A stretch of 64,000 bases of DNA, taken from NCBI GenBank assembly GCA_963738025.1, contig CAVTWA010000024.1, positions 153,163 through 217,162 on the forward strand. Reading direction: 5' to 3'. Below, one piece after another: positions 1 to 9,413 of the stretch. Numbering within the stretch: the first letter of the stretch is position 1; every line of letters starts with the position of its first letter. The position numbers and the translations under genes were made by a program. Origin of the DNA: 20CM-2-55-15 sp963738025. GTDB taxonomy: Bacteria > Acidobacteriota > Terriglobia > 20CM-2-55-15. The notes below the pieces were generated by a model. It saw only the letters and a list, made by a program, of their open reading frames with translations, did no database searches and was not told where the DNA came from.

Positions 1-1039
1 CAATGGTTATGGTCGAATACCGCTCCTTAGCCGCAGCCAGGTCCGGCGCTCCGGTTTCCCGACGCAGCCGTTCATGACAGGAGGCGCAGCCTTTCTGTTC
101 AAACACCCGGGCCCCACGGGCGGCATCTCCCTCCTTTTCGAAGTAGCGTTGAGTGTAGAGATAGGCGACCAGGTTGCTCATATCGCCCGGCCCGAAAATC
201 GGGAAATCATCTCCCGCCCGTTGCCGCATCAGCGGAGCATGATTCCACATCGCAGTGACATAGTCCGTCAACGTAGCGTGAGCGGGTGTCTTCAGAAGAT
301 CGATCTTGGGTGCAGTGGTGCGGTTGCCGAAGGAATGGCAGGATTCGCAACGGTTCTCGAAAGTAATGCGGCCTTTTTCAGCATTCCCGGGTTGAAAAGT
401 AGCCTGGATGCGCGAATCCTGGACGCTGCGGAGATAAGCGAGCATATCGACCATTTCATTCGTGGAAAAACGCGGCCAGGCCAAACCGTGATTGGATACT
501 TCGGCGTAGACCGTATTCGAGTGGTTCCACATCCGCTCCGCCCACGAAAGAGGATCATTCACTTCGGTCCAGGTGGAAATTGGCGGACCGGGACGGCGTT
601 GACCGATATCTGTATCGTGACATCCGGCGCACGTCTTCTCTTCAAATACGGACTCGGCCTTTCGAAGGATCGCCCGGAGTATTCGTGTATTTCAGCGAGA
701 AAAAGTATGCAAATACATCGGCCGCCTCGAACGAATTGAGAACCGGTCTTCAGGTTACCGTCTTGCTGCGCGCGCCACATCTTCGGGCTGTGATTCCAAA
801 GAGCGGCAGCCAGCGATGATGGAGTTCGCTTTGAGCTAAAAGTGGCCGGCTGCCCCCTGCCGGACTTGCTTTCGTCCGCTCGTGCCCTCAAACTCATGGC
901 AATTCGAGCAACCCTTATCTCTGAAGATCTCGGCGCCGCCGACGGCGCTCCCCGGGATAATCCGGATCTGAGCGGCCGCGGACGACGACGGTAATGGCCA
1001 GGCGAAAGGCGCTACGGCAAGCGCGATGAACAGGATCAA
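1..1039 (-). pseudogene. multihaem c-type cytochrome, several frameshifts, runs off the window
   Basis: On the minus strand an ATG at 1039 opens a secretion-like leader followed by four CxxCH haem-c motifs (CSNCH, CAGCH, CESCH, CASCH) with first cysteine codons at 910, 631, 349 and 88. They lie in one frame and are 93, 94 and 87 residues apart. Modules share an MWNH motif and an FE.K..C..CH core, so the protein is a string of similar monohaem domains, probably periplasmic electron carriers. Between the first two haems the frame changes about three times: TAG at 838-836, then segments starting SLAAALWNHSPKMW and DVFAYFFSLKY in the other two frames. The rest is open to base 1. Either a pseudogene or indel errors. 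It lies just downstream of the hemerythrin gene on the same strand. Confidence 0.7.
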
Positions 1040-1061
1040 GTAATTTGTTGTGGACGCATAA

Positions 1062-1583
1062 CTACGCTACCTTTCTCATGTACTTCCATTCCAGTTCCCG
1101 AAGCTCTGCCATAAAGATCGGGGAGATCTCGAATTTATCGCATGCGGCAACGACCTTTTCATCCTGCTCTGGAGTCAACGAGCGCTCGACGATCTCGAAG
1201 AGAATGTTGTCTTCTTTGCGCACGTGGCTGCGGATCAGCTCGATAAAACGATAGGCAAAGTGAACAAATTCCGGTCCTTTCTTCGTGAAAAGCGCTTCTT
1301 CGATCGCCTCGACCAGCGAGCGCTCCTGATCGTGCTCGAACAACATCTGGCGCACCGCAGGTTCCTGCGCGTTCTGTGTTCGTCTCAATTCCGGGAACAG
1401 CGCGCTTTCTTCTTTGCCCTGGTGATATTCGTCGGCAAATGAGCGCAGAAATCGCAGAATGACTTCAACATCATCGTGCTCCAGCGCCTGGTGCTCTTCG
1501 ACACGTTTGGCCATCTGCCCGAGAACATCGAGCGCGCGCAAAATAGCTTTATGGTCCTGGATAAGTAACTCTGTGCATTTCAT
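1062..1583 (-). CDS. hemerythrin HHE-domain protein
   Basis: The 173-residue protein shows the hemerythrin pattern: an N-terminal DHKAI histidine, EYHQGKEES (HxxxE type), HDQER in the middle and HVRKED near residue 140. These would bind a non-haem di-iron centre. The family senses or binds O2 or NO, or stores iron, in the cytoplasm. The ATG at 1583 overlaps the stop of the upstream ferritin-like gene (ATGA type), so the two are translationally coupled. With NnrS and HemN nearby, a role in handling NO or low oxygen is inferred. Fold assignment is confident; substrate is not. Confidence 0.85.
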   Translation of the reverse strand: MKCTELLIQDHKAILRALDVLGQMAKRVEEHQALEHDDVEVILRFLRSFADEYHQGKEESALFPELRRTQNAQEPAVRQMLFEHDQERSLVEAIEEALFTKKGPEFVHFAYRFIELIRSHVRKEDNILFEIVERSLTPEQDEKVVAACDKFEISPIFMAELRELEWKYMRKVA

Positions 1584-2080
1584 GAGACGCTCCTTCCCAT
1601 ATTGCGGAATGCTTCAACAAAACCACGATCCTTGCAAAATTGTTCCGCGCCTTGTTCGAATGTCTGGTGGTGAGATCGCAGATTCGCCTGGATTCCCTGA
1701 TAAAGCAGAGGGTGGTCGCCTTCGAGACCGCCGATCAAACCTTCGTAAATCTCCTCGAGTTCGGACGATTCGATGAGCAGAGAGGCGTAAAAGGCTTCTT
1801 CGATCGAGATAGCCGGATCGGCAACAAGACCTTTGACAATTTCGAGCAATTCCTCGACATTTCGCGTTGTACTGACCTCCGGTTCAACGTCCGACATAAC
1901 CTTGTGCTCGCGGCAGAAACGCAGTATCGAAAAGTGCTGCAGCTCATCCAACGCGGTTTCCGCCCAGAATTGTGCGAGCGGCGGGTTTGAAATGAAGCGC
2001 TCGTGTAACAAGAAGTAGCAATGCGCAAGTTGCTCTTCGAATCTTTCGTACTTTGCATAGAGTGCTTCCGTTTTTGTCAT
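1580..2080 (-). CDS. ferritin-like (rubrerythrin-type) di-iron protein
   Basis: About 166 residues are encoded from the ATG at 2080, preceded by a strong AAGGAGGA site; the frame stays open upstream to 2185 but that start has no comparable site. The protein is all-helical in character. Helix motifs include ETALDELQHF (ExxH ligand pair) and IESSELEEIYEGL, as in ferritin-like four-helix di-iron proteins. Likely cytoplasmic, reducing peroxide or holding iron. It overlaps the hemerythrin gene by 4 bp and forms an operon with it. Exact subfamily is not determined. Confidence 0.75.
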   Translation of the reverse strand: MTKTEALYAKYERFEEQLAHCYFLLHERFISNPPLAQFWAETALDELQHFSILRFCREHKVMSDVEPEVSTTRNVEELLEIVKGLVADPAISIEEAFYASLLIESSELEEIYEGLIGGLEGDHPLLYQGIQANLRSHHQTFEQGAEQFCKDRGFVEAFRNMGRSVS

Positions 2081-2265
2081 CGTGTCCTCCTTCCAAAGCC
2101 CTGCAAAACGCAGAATCTGACGTTCTGTCAAAGAACGCCGGTCTTTGGAGATGTATCCGCGCGTTAAGTTATTGTGCCGCTTCATCTCGCCCTCATTACT
2201 TCCAAAACGTAAATCGCATTTCGGATACCGCGGTGGGAAACACTGGCTTTATCCAGTTTTCGCGC

Positions 2266-3444
2266 TCACTCCGGCAAATCAAGGTTCGGACGGCTTCGAA
2301 TGAGGTGGACCAGATAGGATCCCCAGAAGAGCATGCCGCCGATCCATAAAATTGCGGCCCAGGCCAGATGCGCAAAGTAAGTCAACCCGGAAAAGGGAGC
2401 GCCGACACGGGCGAGCATGGCTATCAGTCCCGTGCTGATGCCGATTCGCAGAGGCCATGAGCGCCGCTCTTTCGCAAGAGCGTATCCTCCGTGCGACAGC
2501 GTTACCCGGGTGCCCACTGCCAGAATGAGCAGCGTGAAGCCAGCGATAAACAGTATGTGGAGAAGATCGATGCGATACCGGGGCACGATCGCGACAATCC
2601 ACACTGCCAGAATGACAAACCAATGCGCAAACCACACGCACCACGAAAGCGTCGTGCGCACGTCAGGAAGCCGCCAGGGCTGCACAGTTGACAAAATGAC
2701 AATGGAAGCGGCAGCCGCCCGCACGAATGCCATGGCGGAGAGTCCGAAGCCGTATTCCGCAATGAGCGAGAACAGGATAACCAGACCTGCAATCGTGTAG
2801 AAAGGAGCCTTGCTACTGCCGGGTTGCTCTATCCCTCGTTGAGTGTTCGTGAACTGGGGCAACTGTGCAAATCCCAGCAGCCGCGGTCCTAAAAATCCGC
2901 CGATACCCAGAACGAGCAACAGGACCATACCCTCGGTGAGAAGTCTTTTTCCGAGCGGATCCCAAAAGGGTCCGACGATATTCCACGCGATTCCGGCGTT
3001 GATCAGCGCAGCAAGCGTACCGCTGAGCAACCCCAATCCTACTAATGAAAACGTTTCGGGAGGGTCCTGCTGCCGGCCGCGGTACCTCCGGAGAGCCAGC
3101 GTGATCAGCATGAAATGCGCGATGACAAACATCGTCTGGCCGGCGATGAAGAGCTGAAACTCGAAAGCGAGTGCACAGACTGCGATCGTGGCCGCCAGGA
3201 CGTATTGCACGCGCCGTGAAGGTGGTTGCGTACCAGTGAAACGCGGGATGGCGGTAAGAAGAAATCCGACGATGAACGCATAGATAAAACCGTCGGTTTG
3301 CACGAATGCATGGGCGCGTCCCGAGTAGCCTTCGGTTACGCCGTAGTAGTAGAGGGGCCAGATCGAAACGCCGATTGTGCCCAGAATGATTCCAAGCGGA
3401 AAGAAAATCCGGTACGGGTCTGTCGGTTGACCGTGTTGGTTCAT
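2266..3444 (-). CDS. nnrS: NnrS family haem-copper membrane protein
   Basis: The ~392-residue protein has about 12 hydrophobic segments and the NnrS hallmarks: an N-terminal YRIFFPLG block, a GFLLTAIPRFTGT block and a GGFLGPRLLGF segment. NnrS proteins are inner-membrane metalloproteins of the NO-response regulon of denitrifiers that help relieve nitrosative stress. The start chosen is the internal MNQHG (ATG 3444), six residues after an earlier ATG. It is transcribed away from hemN, with a 215-bp shared intergenic region. I saw no perfect FNR/Dnr box there. Confidence 0.85.
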   Translation of the reverse strand: MNQHGQPTDPYRIFFPLGIILGTIGVSIWPLYYYGVTEGYSGRAHAFVQTDGFIYAFIVGFLLTAIPRFTGTQPPSRRVQYVLAATIAVCALAFEFQLFIAGQTMFVIAHFMLITLALRRYRGRQQDPPETFSLVGLGLLSGTLAALINAGIAWNIVGPFWDPLGKRLLTEGMVLLLVLGIGGFLGPRLLGFAQLPQFTNTQRGIEQPGSSKAPFYTIAGLVILFSLIAEYGFGLSAMAFVRAAAASIVILSTVQPWRLPDVRTTLSWCVWFAHWFVILAVWIVAIVPRYRIDLLHILFIAGFTLLILAVGTRVTLSHGGYALAKERRSWPLRIGISTGLIAMLARVGAPFSGLTYFAHLAWAAILWIGGMLFWGSYLVHLIRSRPNLDLPE

Positions 3445-3659
3445 AGGCGATCCCTCTGGCACGTGTGAAGCCGAAAATGACGCGCGTAGCTCGGATTAAA
3501 ACATCAAACCTTTGCGCCACAATGTCAAAAGGCAAGTCTGCTCAACCGGCTTTTTTGAAGATTCGTCAAGATGCCCCACGCTTTATCAACGGTTAAGTCC
3601 AGGCAAATGCGCGTTTCAACGCGCGGCACATTGCGTGCATCAGCAATGCTCGAGGACAT

Positions 3660-4997
3660 ATGATCGATTTAATCGAACTGCTCAAGCGATACAACGCACC
3701 GACGCCGCGCTACACCAGCTATCCGCCGGCGCCCCACTGGCACGCCGCGCAGGGAACTCTGTTGAACTCGGCGCTGCGAAACTCTGTGAAGCCGCTCTCG
3801 ATTTATGTCCACGTCCCTTTTTGCGAACGGCTGTGCCTGTATTGCGGATGCAATGTTGTCGTAAAGAGAAATCACGCCGTTGCCGGTCCGTATCTCGAGC
3901 ATCTTATCGCGGAGATGGATTTGGCTGATGTAGCGCATGGCCGCGTCGCGACGCAGATGCATTGGGGAGGCGGCACGCCAACCTACCTGAGCCCGGCCCA
4001 GATCACGGATCTCTTCAACGCGATTGGCGACCGGTTTTCGCTCGCTCCCGGCAGCGAATGTTCGATCGAGATTGATCCGCGGGTAACGACGTTCGAACAT
4101 CTTCGCACGCTGCGACAGCTGGGATTTAATCGAGTGAGCATGGGCATTCAGGATTTCGACTGGAATGTGCAGTTGACGATACGCCGCGTTCAATCTTTCG
4201 AACATACACAGGCACTGTTCGAGCAGGCCCGTACCCTCGGATTTGAAAGCATCAACGCCGACCTGATTTATGGCCTTCCGAAGCAAACGCGTGACTCGTT
4301 TCAAAAGACTGTGGATCTGATTCTCAAGCTTAATCCGGATCGGTTAGCTGTATTCAGCTATGCGCATGTGCCTTCGCTGAAAAAGCAGCAAAAGAGTTTC
4401 GAGAAATTTCTTCCGTCGGAATCAGAGAAATTCCTGCTTTTTGTCGACGCCATCGAGAGGCTCACGGGTGCCGGCTACGAACATATCGGTATGGATCATT
4501 TCGCAAGACCGTCGGATCCGCTCGTCACCGCGCGGGACAACGGATCGCTGCACCGGAATTTTCAGGGATACACGACACATGCAGAAACGGACCTGATCGG
4601 ATTTGGGGTAAGCGCCATCAGTTACATCGGCCACACGTTCACACAGAACCATCGCGATCTGGCAGCCTGGGAAGATGAAATCGATGCCGGCCGGACGCCT
4701 GTCTTTCGTGGGTATACGCAGACGAAGGATGACGTCATTCGGGGCGCCGTGATTGAGGAATGCCTGTGCAACGGCCGAATCTGGAAAGACGGCATCGAGC
4801 GGAAGTTCAATATCAATTTCGACGCATTCTTCCGTCCGGAATTAACGCGTCTGGCTGAACTCGAACGTGATGGCCTGATCGAAGATAGAACGTCGAGGAC
4901 GATCCGCGTTACTCCGGCCGGCAGGATTTTTGTGCGCGCCATCGCCAAGGTGTTCGATGCCTGTCAGATGGCCTCGGTGGCCTCGAAGGCGGTATGA
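3660..4997 (+). CDS. hemN: oxygen-independent coproporphyrinogen III oxidase
   Basis: The 445-residue radical-SAM protein carries the HemN cluster motif CERLCLYCGC (CxxxCxxCxC) near residue 60, the N-terminal YTSYPPAPHW typical of HemN, and a GGGTPTYL SAM-binding segment. It decarboxylates coproporphyrinogen III to protoporphyrinogen IX without oxygen. Length matches bona fide HemN (about 450) rather than the shorter HemW. GAGGACAT precedes the ATG. Sitting between NnrS and stress proteins, it fits a low-oxygen regulon. Confidence 0.93.
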   Translation: MIDLIELLKRYNAPTPRYTSYPPAPHWHAAQGTLLNSALRNSVKPLSIYVHVPFCERLCLYCGCNVVVKRNHAVAGPYLEHLIAEMDLADVAHGRVATQMHWGGGTPTYLSPAQITDLFNAIGDRFSLAPGSECSIEIDPRVTTFEHLRTLRQLGFNRVSMGIQDFDWNVQLTIRRVQSFEHTQALFEQARTLGFESINADLIYGLPKQTRDSFQKTVDLILKLNPDRLAVFSYAHVPSLKKQQKSFEKFLPSESEKFLLFVDAIERLTGAGYEHIGMDHFARPSDPLVTARDNGSLHRNFQGYTTHAETDLIGFGVSAISYIGHTFTQNHRDLAAWEDEIDAGRTPVFRGYTQTKDDVIRGAVIEECLCNGRIWKDGIERKFNINFDAFFRPELTRLAELERDGLIEDRTSRTIRVTPAGRIFVRAIAKVFDACQMASVASKAV

Positions 4998-5024
4998 AGG
5001 CGAGAGTGAGTTAAGGAGAACACT

Positions 5025-5915
5025 ATGATTCACGTCAAGAAGATTATGGTACCGGTCGATTTTTCCGAGCCATCCAAAAAAGCGGTGAACTACGGACTTT
5101 CGCTGGCATCCGAGTTTCGGGCACGGTTGGTACTGGCGCACATCACCAAGTTCGACCCGCTTTTCTACGAGAAAGCCAAGGTGCAGTTACTGCGCTTAAT
5201 ACCGCCGGATTACCGTGCCCGTCTCGATTTCGAGATCATTGTCAAAGCCGGCGATGTGCGTGACGAATTATTGGCAATGGTCGAGGAGGGAAAGATCGAT
5301 CTCGTTGTCATGGGATCCCGCGGACGTTCCTATTTTGAGCGTGTTCTTCTTGGATCGGTCACGGAGCGATTACTGCGTAAGCTGCATGTGCCGATCCTTA
5401 CCGTTTCGCACCTGAATCCGGAAAAAGAAATTCACAAACCCGGTTATGTCCCGCTTCGCCGGATCGTTTATGCGACGGATCTTACAGACGGTTCGGAAGT
5501 CGGTCTTCAATTCTCCACGCGGCTCGCTCGCGGGCTCGATGCCCATCTCACTGTTGTACACGCCGTTCACGCGGACGAGGCGGTCTTTTGCGGACTCGAG
5601 ACGGCGTTCCTGCCGGATTATATTTCCGAGGCTCGGGCACAAGCCGGGGAACGGCTGAGCCGGATGGTGGCCCTCGTCTCGGATGGAAGCATCCCGATCG
5701 AGACGGTGCTGGCGGATGGGGTGCCGTACGAGGCTATCAACAACGTTGCCGAAAAGGACAACGCTGATCTGATCGTCATTAATCTTCAAGGAAAGGGCCG
5801 TCTCGAACGAGCGCTATTGGGGACTACCGCTGAACGCGTTATCCGGACCGCTACAGTTCCCGTGTTGTCATTGCCGCTGCCTGCAACGTATGCCGCGGGC
5901 TGGGCTGCCGCGTAA
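5025..5915 (+). CDS. universal stress protein, two Usp domains
   Basis: The 296-residue protein consists of two tandem Usp domains. The first has the ATP-binding G-2X-G-9X-G(S/T) signature (GSRG...GS). In the second (NLQG...GT) the first glycine is replaced by Asn. The ATG has a good AAGGAG site. It begins 28 bp after hemN and 29 bp before the second Usp gene, so co-transcription is likely. Tandem Usp proteins next to hemN are common in anaerobic or NO regulons; the biochemical role is unknown. Confidence 0.9.
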   Translation: MIHVKKIMVPVDFSEPSKKAVNYGLSLASEFRARLVLAHITKFDPLFYEKAKVQLLRLIPPDYRARLDFEIIVKAGDVRDELLAMVEEGKIDLVVMGSRGRSYFERVLLGSVTERLLRKLHVPILTVSHLNPEKEIHKPGYVPLRRIVYATDLTDGSEVGLQFSTRLARGLDAHLTVVHAVHADEAVFCGLETAFLPDYISEARAQAGERLSRMVALVSDGSIPIETVLADGVPYEAINNVAEKDNADLIVINLQGKGRLERALLGTTAERVIRTATVPVLSLPLPATYAAGWAAA

Positions 5916-5943
5916 GGAGTAAACACGGCAAGAAGGAGGTTAT

Positions 5944-6864
5944 ATGATTACGATTACCAGGATTCTTTGCCCCGTCGATTTCTTTCCCGCCTCGGACGCG
6001 GCTTTCAATTATGCCGTGGGCCTGGCCGCAAACTACGACGCGCGCATTCACCTTCTGCACGTTATTTCGCCACTGTTTCCTACTGCATATGAATATGCCA
6101 TCAATACTGGCGAAATCATGAATTCGCTGGAAAAGAACGCGGCTGAGCAGATGAATGTTCTCGTGAAACGGGCGAAAGACGCCGGCGTTTGTGCGGATAC
6201 CGAGATCCGCATCGGCGATGTCTATGAAGAAATCAAATATGCGCTCGAAGCAGAAAAGCCGGAGCTTCTCGTTATGGGAACGCACGGACGGCGAGGCGTC
6301 GAGCGTTGGTTCATGGGATCAACTACAGAGAAACTGTTACGCCATAGTCCCGTACCCATGGTGACGATCAGGGCAACGGGAGAGAAGGTTGTGGACGCGC
6401 ACCGTTTCCGGCGGATCCTTGTGACAACGGATTTTTCGGATGGGACGTCCGACGCACTGGCATATGCGTTCTCGGTTGCACAAGAGAACGATTCCCGAAT
6501 CACATTGCTCCACGTTGTGCACGATGTCGCGGCAGATGTATCCGGAAAGTACCGCGAATCGCTCCTTAAAGGAGTGGAGAAAGAACTGTCGGATCTCGTG
6601 CTGCCCGAAGCGCGAAACTGGTGCGAGGTCGATACGCGGGTCGAAACGGGTGTACCGTATCGGATCATTTTGAGAGCATTGCAAGACGAGAATATCGATC
6701 TGCTGGTCATGAACATCCACGGAAAAGGTATGATCGACCGGGCGCTGCTGGGTAGTACCGCCGAGCGCGTTGTCCGCGCCGCCTCGTGTCCTGTCATGCT
6801 GATTCCGCCGATGAAGAGGAAGCTCAAGAGGAGAGCTCGTCCGGGTGGTCGAGCCGCAGCATAG
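5944..6864 (+). CDS. universal stress protein, two Usp domains (paralogue)
   Basis: The 306-residue protein has the same two-domain layout as its upstream neighbour, with GTHG...GS in domain 1 and NIHG...GS in domain 2; again the first glycine of the second signature is Asn. The C-terminus ends in a short basic tail (KRKLKRRARPGGR). AGAAGGAGG lies just before the ATG. It and the preceding gene probably arose by tandem duplication. A perfect palindrome follows 12 bp after the stop. Confidence 0.9.
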   Translation: MITITRILCPVDFFPASDAAFNYAVGLAANYDARIHLLHVISPLFPTAYEYAINTGEIMNSLEKNAAEQMNVLVKRAKDAGVCADTEIRIGDVYEEIKYALEAEKPELLVMGTHGRRGVERWFMGSTTEKLLRHSPVPMVTIRATGEKVVDAHRFRRILVTTDFSDGTSDALAYAFSVAQENDSRITLLHVVHDVAADVSGKYRESLLKGVEKELSDLVLPEARNWCEVDTRVETGVPYRIILRALQDENIDLLVMNIHGKGMIDRALLGSTAERVVRAASCPVMLIPPMKRKLKRRARPGGRAAA

Positions 6865-6876
6865 GGACTACATATT

Positions 6877-6903
6877 GTAAGCGCGGTCTACGACCGCGCT
6901 TAC
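6877..6903. repeat. palindromic GGTC-TAC-GACC element downstream of the Usp genes
   Basis: A perfect 12-bp inverted repeat, GTAAGCGCGGTC/GACCGCGCTTAC, flanks a 3-nt loop. There is no T-run, so it is not a classic terminator, though it could stop or stabilise the Usp transcript. Its core resembles the two palindromes at 36,023-36,085 (GGTC-TATG-ACC). Confidence 0.7.
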
Positions 6904-7276
6904 CCTTCGATCGGGTGATCCGCTGTCGCAGTTGCTTAATGCTCCCAGTTCCGCCTCCTTTCCGCCACGACGGCGGTAACTGCAATTGCCGCTAGTCCAG
7001 CCAAGTCGTCCGATAACGGTTTCGTTTTCATCTTCACTCTCATTTCTTCTAGCCGCCTTATTGCGGCCCATACTTTATAAATGCCGCGAGAAAGAAAATC
7101 GGTTCCTGGTAATGCGGTGTGGAAGAAATCGAGAGGCGGTATCTTGCAAAAAGCCAACACGTTACAGACTGAAAAATATTTTTCGTTAAGGCCGATTTTG
7201 AGGCTAAAAAGCGGTGGTCAAAAAAACGACTGTGGCCACATGCAGGGATTCTTGAGGTCTCTTGAGAGCAGAAAGC
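6904..7276. other. no convincing gene
   Basis: This 370-bp stretch between the palindrome and the minisatellite contains only short overlapping frames without a supported start or recognisable motif. The long minus-strand frame from the repeat array runs into it (to 7058) but loses repeat character. Confidence 0.5.
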
Positions 7277-7978
7277 GATCCGCGCTCGGGACTTTATGTT
7301 CTGCAGAAGGCGAAATAGGATCCGGGCTCGGGACTTTACGTTCTGCAGAAGGCGAAATAGGATCCGCCCTCGGGACTTTACGATCTGGAGAAGGCGAAAA
7401 AGGATCCGCGCTCGGGACTTTACGTTCTGCAGAAGACGAAAAAGGATCCGCGTTCGGAACTTTACGTTCTGCAGAAGGCGAAAAAGGATCCGCGCTCGGG
7501 ACTTTGCGTTCTGGAGAAGGCGAAAAAGGATCCGCGCTCGGCACTTTGCGATCTGGAGAAGGCGAAATAGGATCTGCGCTCGGCACTTTACGATCTGGAG
7601 AAGGCGAAAAAGGATCCGCGCTCGGCAGACTTTACGATCTGGAGAAGGCGAAAAAGGATCCGCGCTCGGGACTTTACGATCTGGAGAAGGCGAAAAAGGA
7701 TCCGCGCTCGGCACTTTGCGATCTGGAGAAGGCGAAATAGGATCTGCGCTCGGCACTTTGCGATCTGGAGAAGGCGAAAAAGGATCCGCGCTCGGCACTT
7801 TACGATCTGGAGAAGGCGAAAAAGGATCCGCGCTCGGCACTTTGCGATCTGGAGAAGGCGAAAAAGGATCCGCGCTCGGCACTTTACGATCTGGAGAAGG
7901 CGAAAAAGGATCCGCGCTCGGGACTTTACGATCTGGAGAAGGCGAAAAAGGATCCGCCCTCGGGACGTCACGTTCTGT
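7277..7978. repeat. 42-bp minisatellite array, 16 units
   Basis: The unit begins GATCCGCGCTCGG and contains either CTTTACGATCTGGAGAAGG or a CTGCAG variant. Units start at 7277, 7319, 7361, 7403, 7445, 7487, 7529, 7571, 7613, then, after a 2-bp insertion in the ninth unit, 7657, 7699, 7741, 7783, 7825, 7867, 7909 and a degenerate 7951. Because 42 is divisible by 3, several frames on both strands stay open as 14-residue repeats. The 2-bp insertion breaks every frame, no start with a good ribosome site is seen, and composition is alike in all frames. I therefore read it as non-coding tandem repeat. Confidence 0.9.
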
Positions 7979-8110
7979 CAAAGGAGGCGGTGTCCGTGTC
8001 TTACGCCGGCTTTGATGTGGACTTTTCCGCGACTACAGGATGACGTTTCACCCAGGCAATGGAGAGGACATCCTTTTTGATAATAGGCGGCAGCCGGAGT
8101 GCGACGTCCG

Positions 8111-8136
8111 GAGAGAAAGCACTCGCGCTTTCTCTC
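8111..8136. repeat. perfect hairpin, 10-bp stem
   Basis: GAGAGAAAGC and GCTTTCTCTC are perfect complements around the loop ACTCGC. No T-run follows. It sits 33 bp upstream of a short ORF with an ATG at 8169 and could be a leader hairpin or an attenuated terminator. Confidence 0.6.
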
Positions 8137-8168
8137 GATTGAGAGCGATGTGTTTCCGGAGCGGCATC

Positions 8169-8246
8169 ATGAACGCTGACAACTTCGAAAAGATGTCCAA
8201 GCAGGAGCTGATTCGCGAGCTCAAGAAGGTGGCTGATTCTTCTTAG
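8169..8246 (+). CDS. short ORF, possible N-terminus of a truncated sensor protein
   Basis: The ATG at 8169 opens 25 residues (MNADNFEKMSKQELIRELKK then VADSS) ending in TAG. The SKQELIRELKK stretch resembles the start of PAS/histidine-kinase or response-regulator proteins, which often begin with such a helix. The rest of such a protein is absent, so this is either a truncated remnant or a chance ORF. It overlaps the end of the convergent gene by 4 bp. Confidence 0.3.
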   Translation: MNADNFEKMSKQELIRELKKVADSS

Positions 8247-8587
8247 GTCCGCCGATAGAGCACGTAATTAAAGCGGCCATGCAACCAGCTTTCGCCCGTC
8301 GCGTCGTCGCGCCGGCTATCGATGTGCTCGTCGAGTACGTGAGCGTAGTCGCCGCCGAGCCTCTTAACTTCCTGCTCGATTCGAAACCGTGTGTGCTCCA
8401 TGAGTTCGTCATAGCAGCGCTGCCAGAGTTCTCCATGCCGCTCAATCGCCCCCGGTATCCGGTCGCTCCCGGCTTCGATCACGTGTTCGTGCATCACCTC
8501 ACTGTGGGCGGGCGGCAGCTCCCGATGCCAATAAACGACCTTGCCGGCAGTTTCTCGGGACGATCTGAGATGCATGTTGAGCTTCAT
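8243..8587 (-). CDS. conserved hypothetical protein, 114 aa
   Basis: The ATG at 8587 (MKLNMHLRSSRET) is preceded by AAAGGAGAAT. The frame stays open upstream to 8689 but that extension lacks a site. The protein is soluble, charged and probably helical (ERHGELWQRCYDELMEHTRFRIEQEVKRL in two blocks), with several His and Glu residues. I do not recognise the family. It is transcribed towards the short ORF at 8169. Confidence 0.6.
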   Translation of the reverse strand: MKLNMHLRSSRETAGKVVYWHRELPPAHSEVMHEHVIEAGSDRIPGAIERHGELWQRCYDELMEHTRFRIEQEVKRLGGDYAHVLDEHIDSRRDDATGESWLHGRFNYVLYRRT

Positions 8588-8689
8588 TGCGATTCTCCTT
8601 TTAACAACTCGCAGACATACCTTTGCACCCTTCGTACCGAACGGAAAGTGCAACGGTCGCGGTTTGCCCCGGTTATTGGCGGTTTTCAT

Positions 8690-9413
8690 GCGTCAGGATG
8701 ATGTAGTCGGTATTGGCACAGACAAAGTGACAATGCACAACCGCTGGAGTGTGTCCTCAATTGAACCATGCACTCCGACAGTGTGCCATGGCCGGTTTGA
8801 TGCGAAGCCGAAGGTTTCGCCGATATGTCAAACGGAAATGCGCGATCGCTCTGCAAGGCATTGAGATAACAGATTCGGCGTTATGGAATGTCGAATGCCA
8901 TATAGAGGGCGGTAAACGGAAGGGCGGCTGTGAAGGACAAGAAGTGAAGCAGTCTGAAGCCAACGGGAGGAAACCTCCACAGCGAAGACTCGGTGAATAC
9001 GCGATTCATCACACTCTTGCGAAAACTGCTGACAAAGTATTCCAGCAAGGATCCTGAAGATCAGCCGTCCTTCTCAAAGATGACCTAAGCTGGTTGCCGT
9101 GTGGGAGGACCGATCAGAGCTTTTGCCCTGACACAAAATCCCAGAAGGAAAAGGACGCTGCCACCGGCGCCTGCTTAGTCATTTCGATCCGACCAAGGAA
9201 TCTCATAACCTTCTCCAAGAAGCTTCTTGCGGCCAACGTGCCGGTGCCGGCGGTCCCTTTCATCGAGCAGAAGACGAGGTAACAAGAAATGCCTCAAACT
9301 CGGTCTTGCCGCCATCTGTCAGTTTGTATCGGCGACTGAAGTCCAATAAAAGCGCGAACTGCCGCGGCGCATTCCTCATTTTCCTCGAACGAAGGATTCA
9401 TAATTGATCAGTC
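8690..9413. other. no convincing gene
   Basis: This ~720-bp stretch before the P-type ATPase holds only short frames. On the minus strand around 9400-9250 two adjacent frames (MNPSFEENEECAAAVRAF, then a shifted RRYKLTDGGKTEFEAFLV) read like a small frameshifted protein, but support is thin. Confidence 0.4.

Noticed and set aside
7277..7978. Possible CRISPR array
   Set aside because: The repeats are contiguous with no unique spacers, so this is a simple tandem repeat.
7058..7981. Long ORF of 307 residues on the minus strand through the repeat array, and matching plus-strand ORFs
   Set aside because: Frames stay open only because the unit is 42 bp; the minus ORF starts at a TTG without a ribosome site and changes repeat text at the 2-bp insertion.
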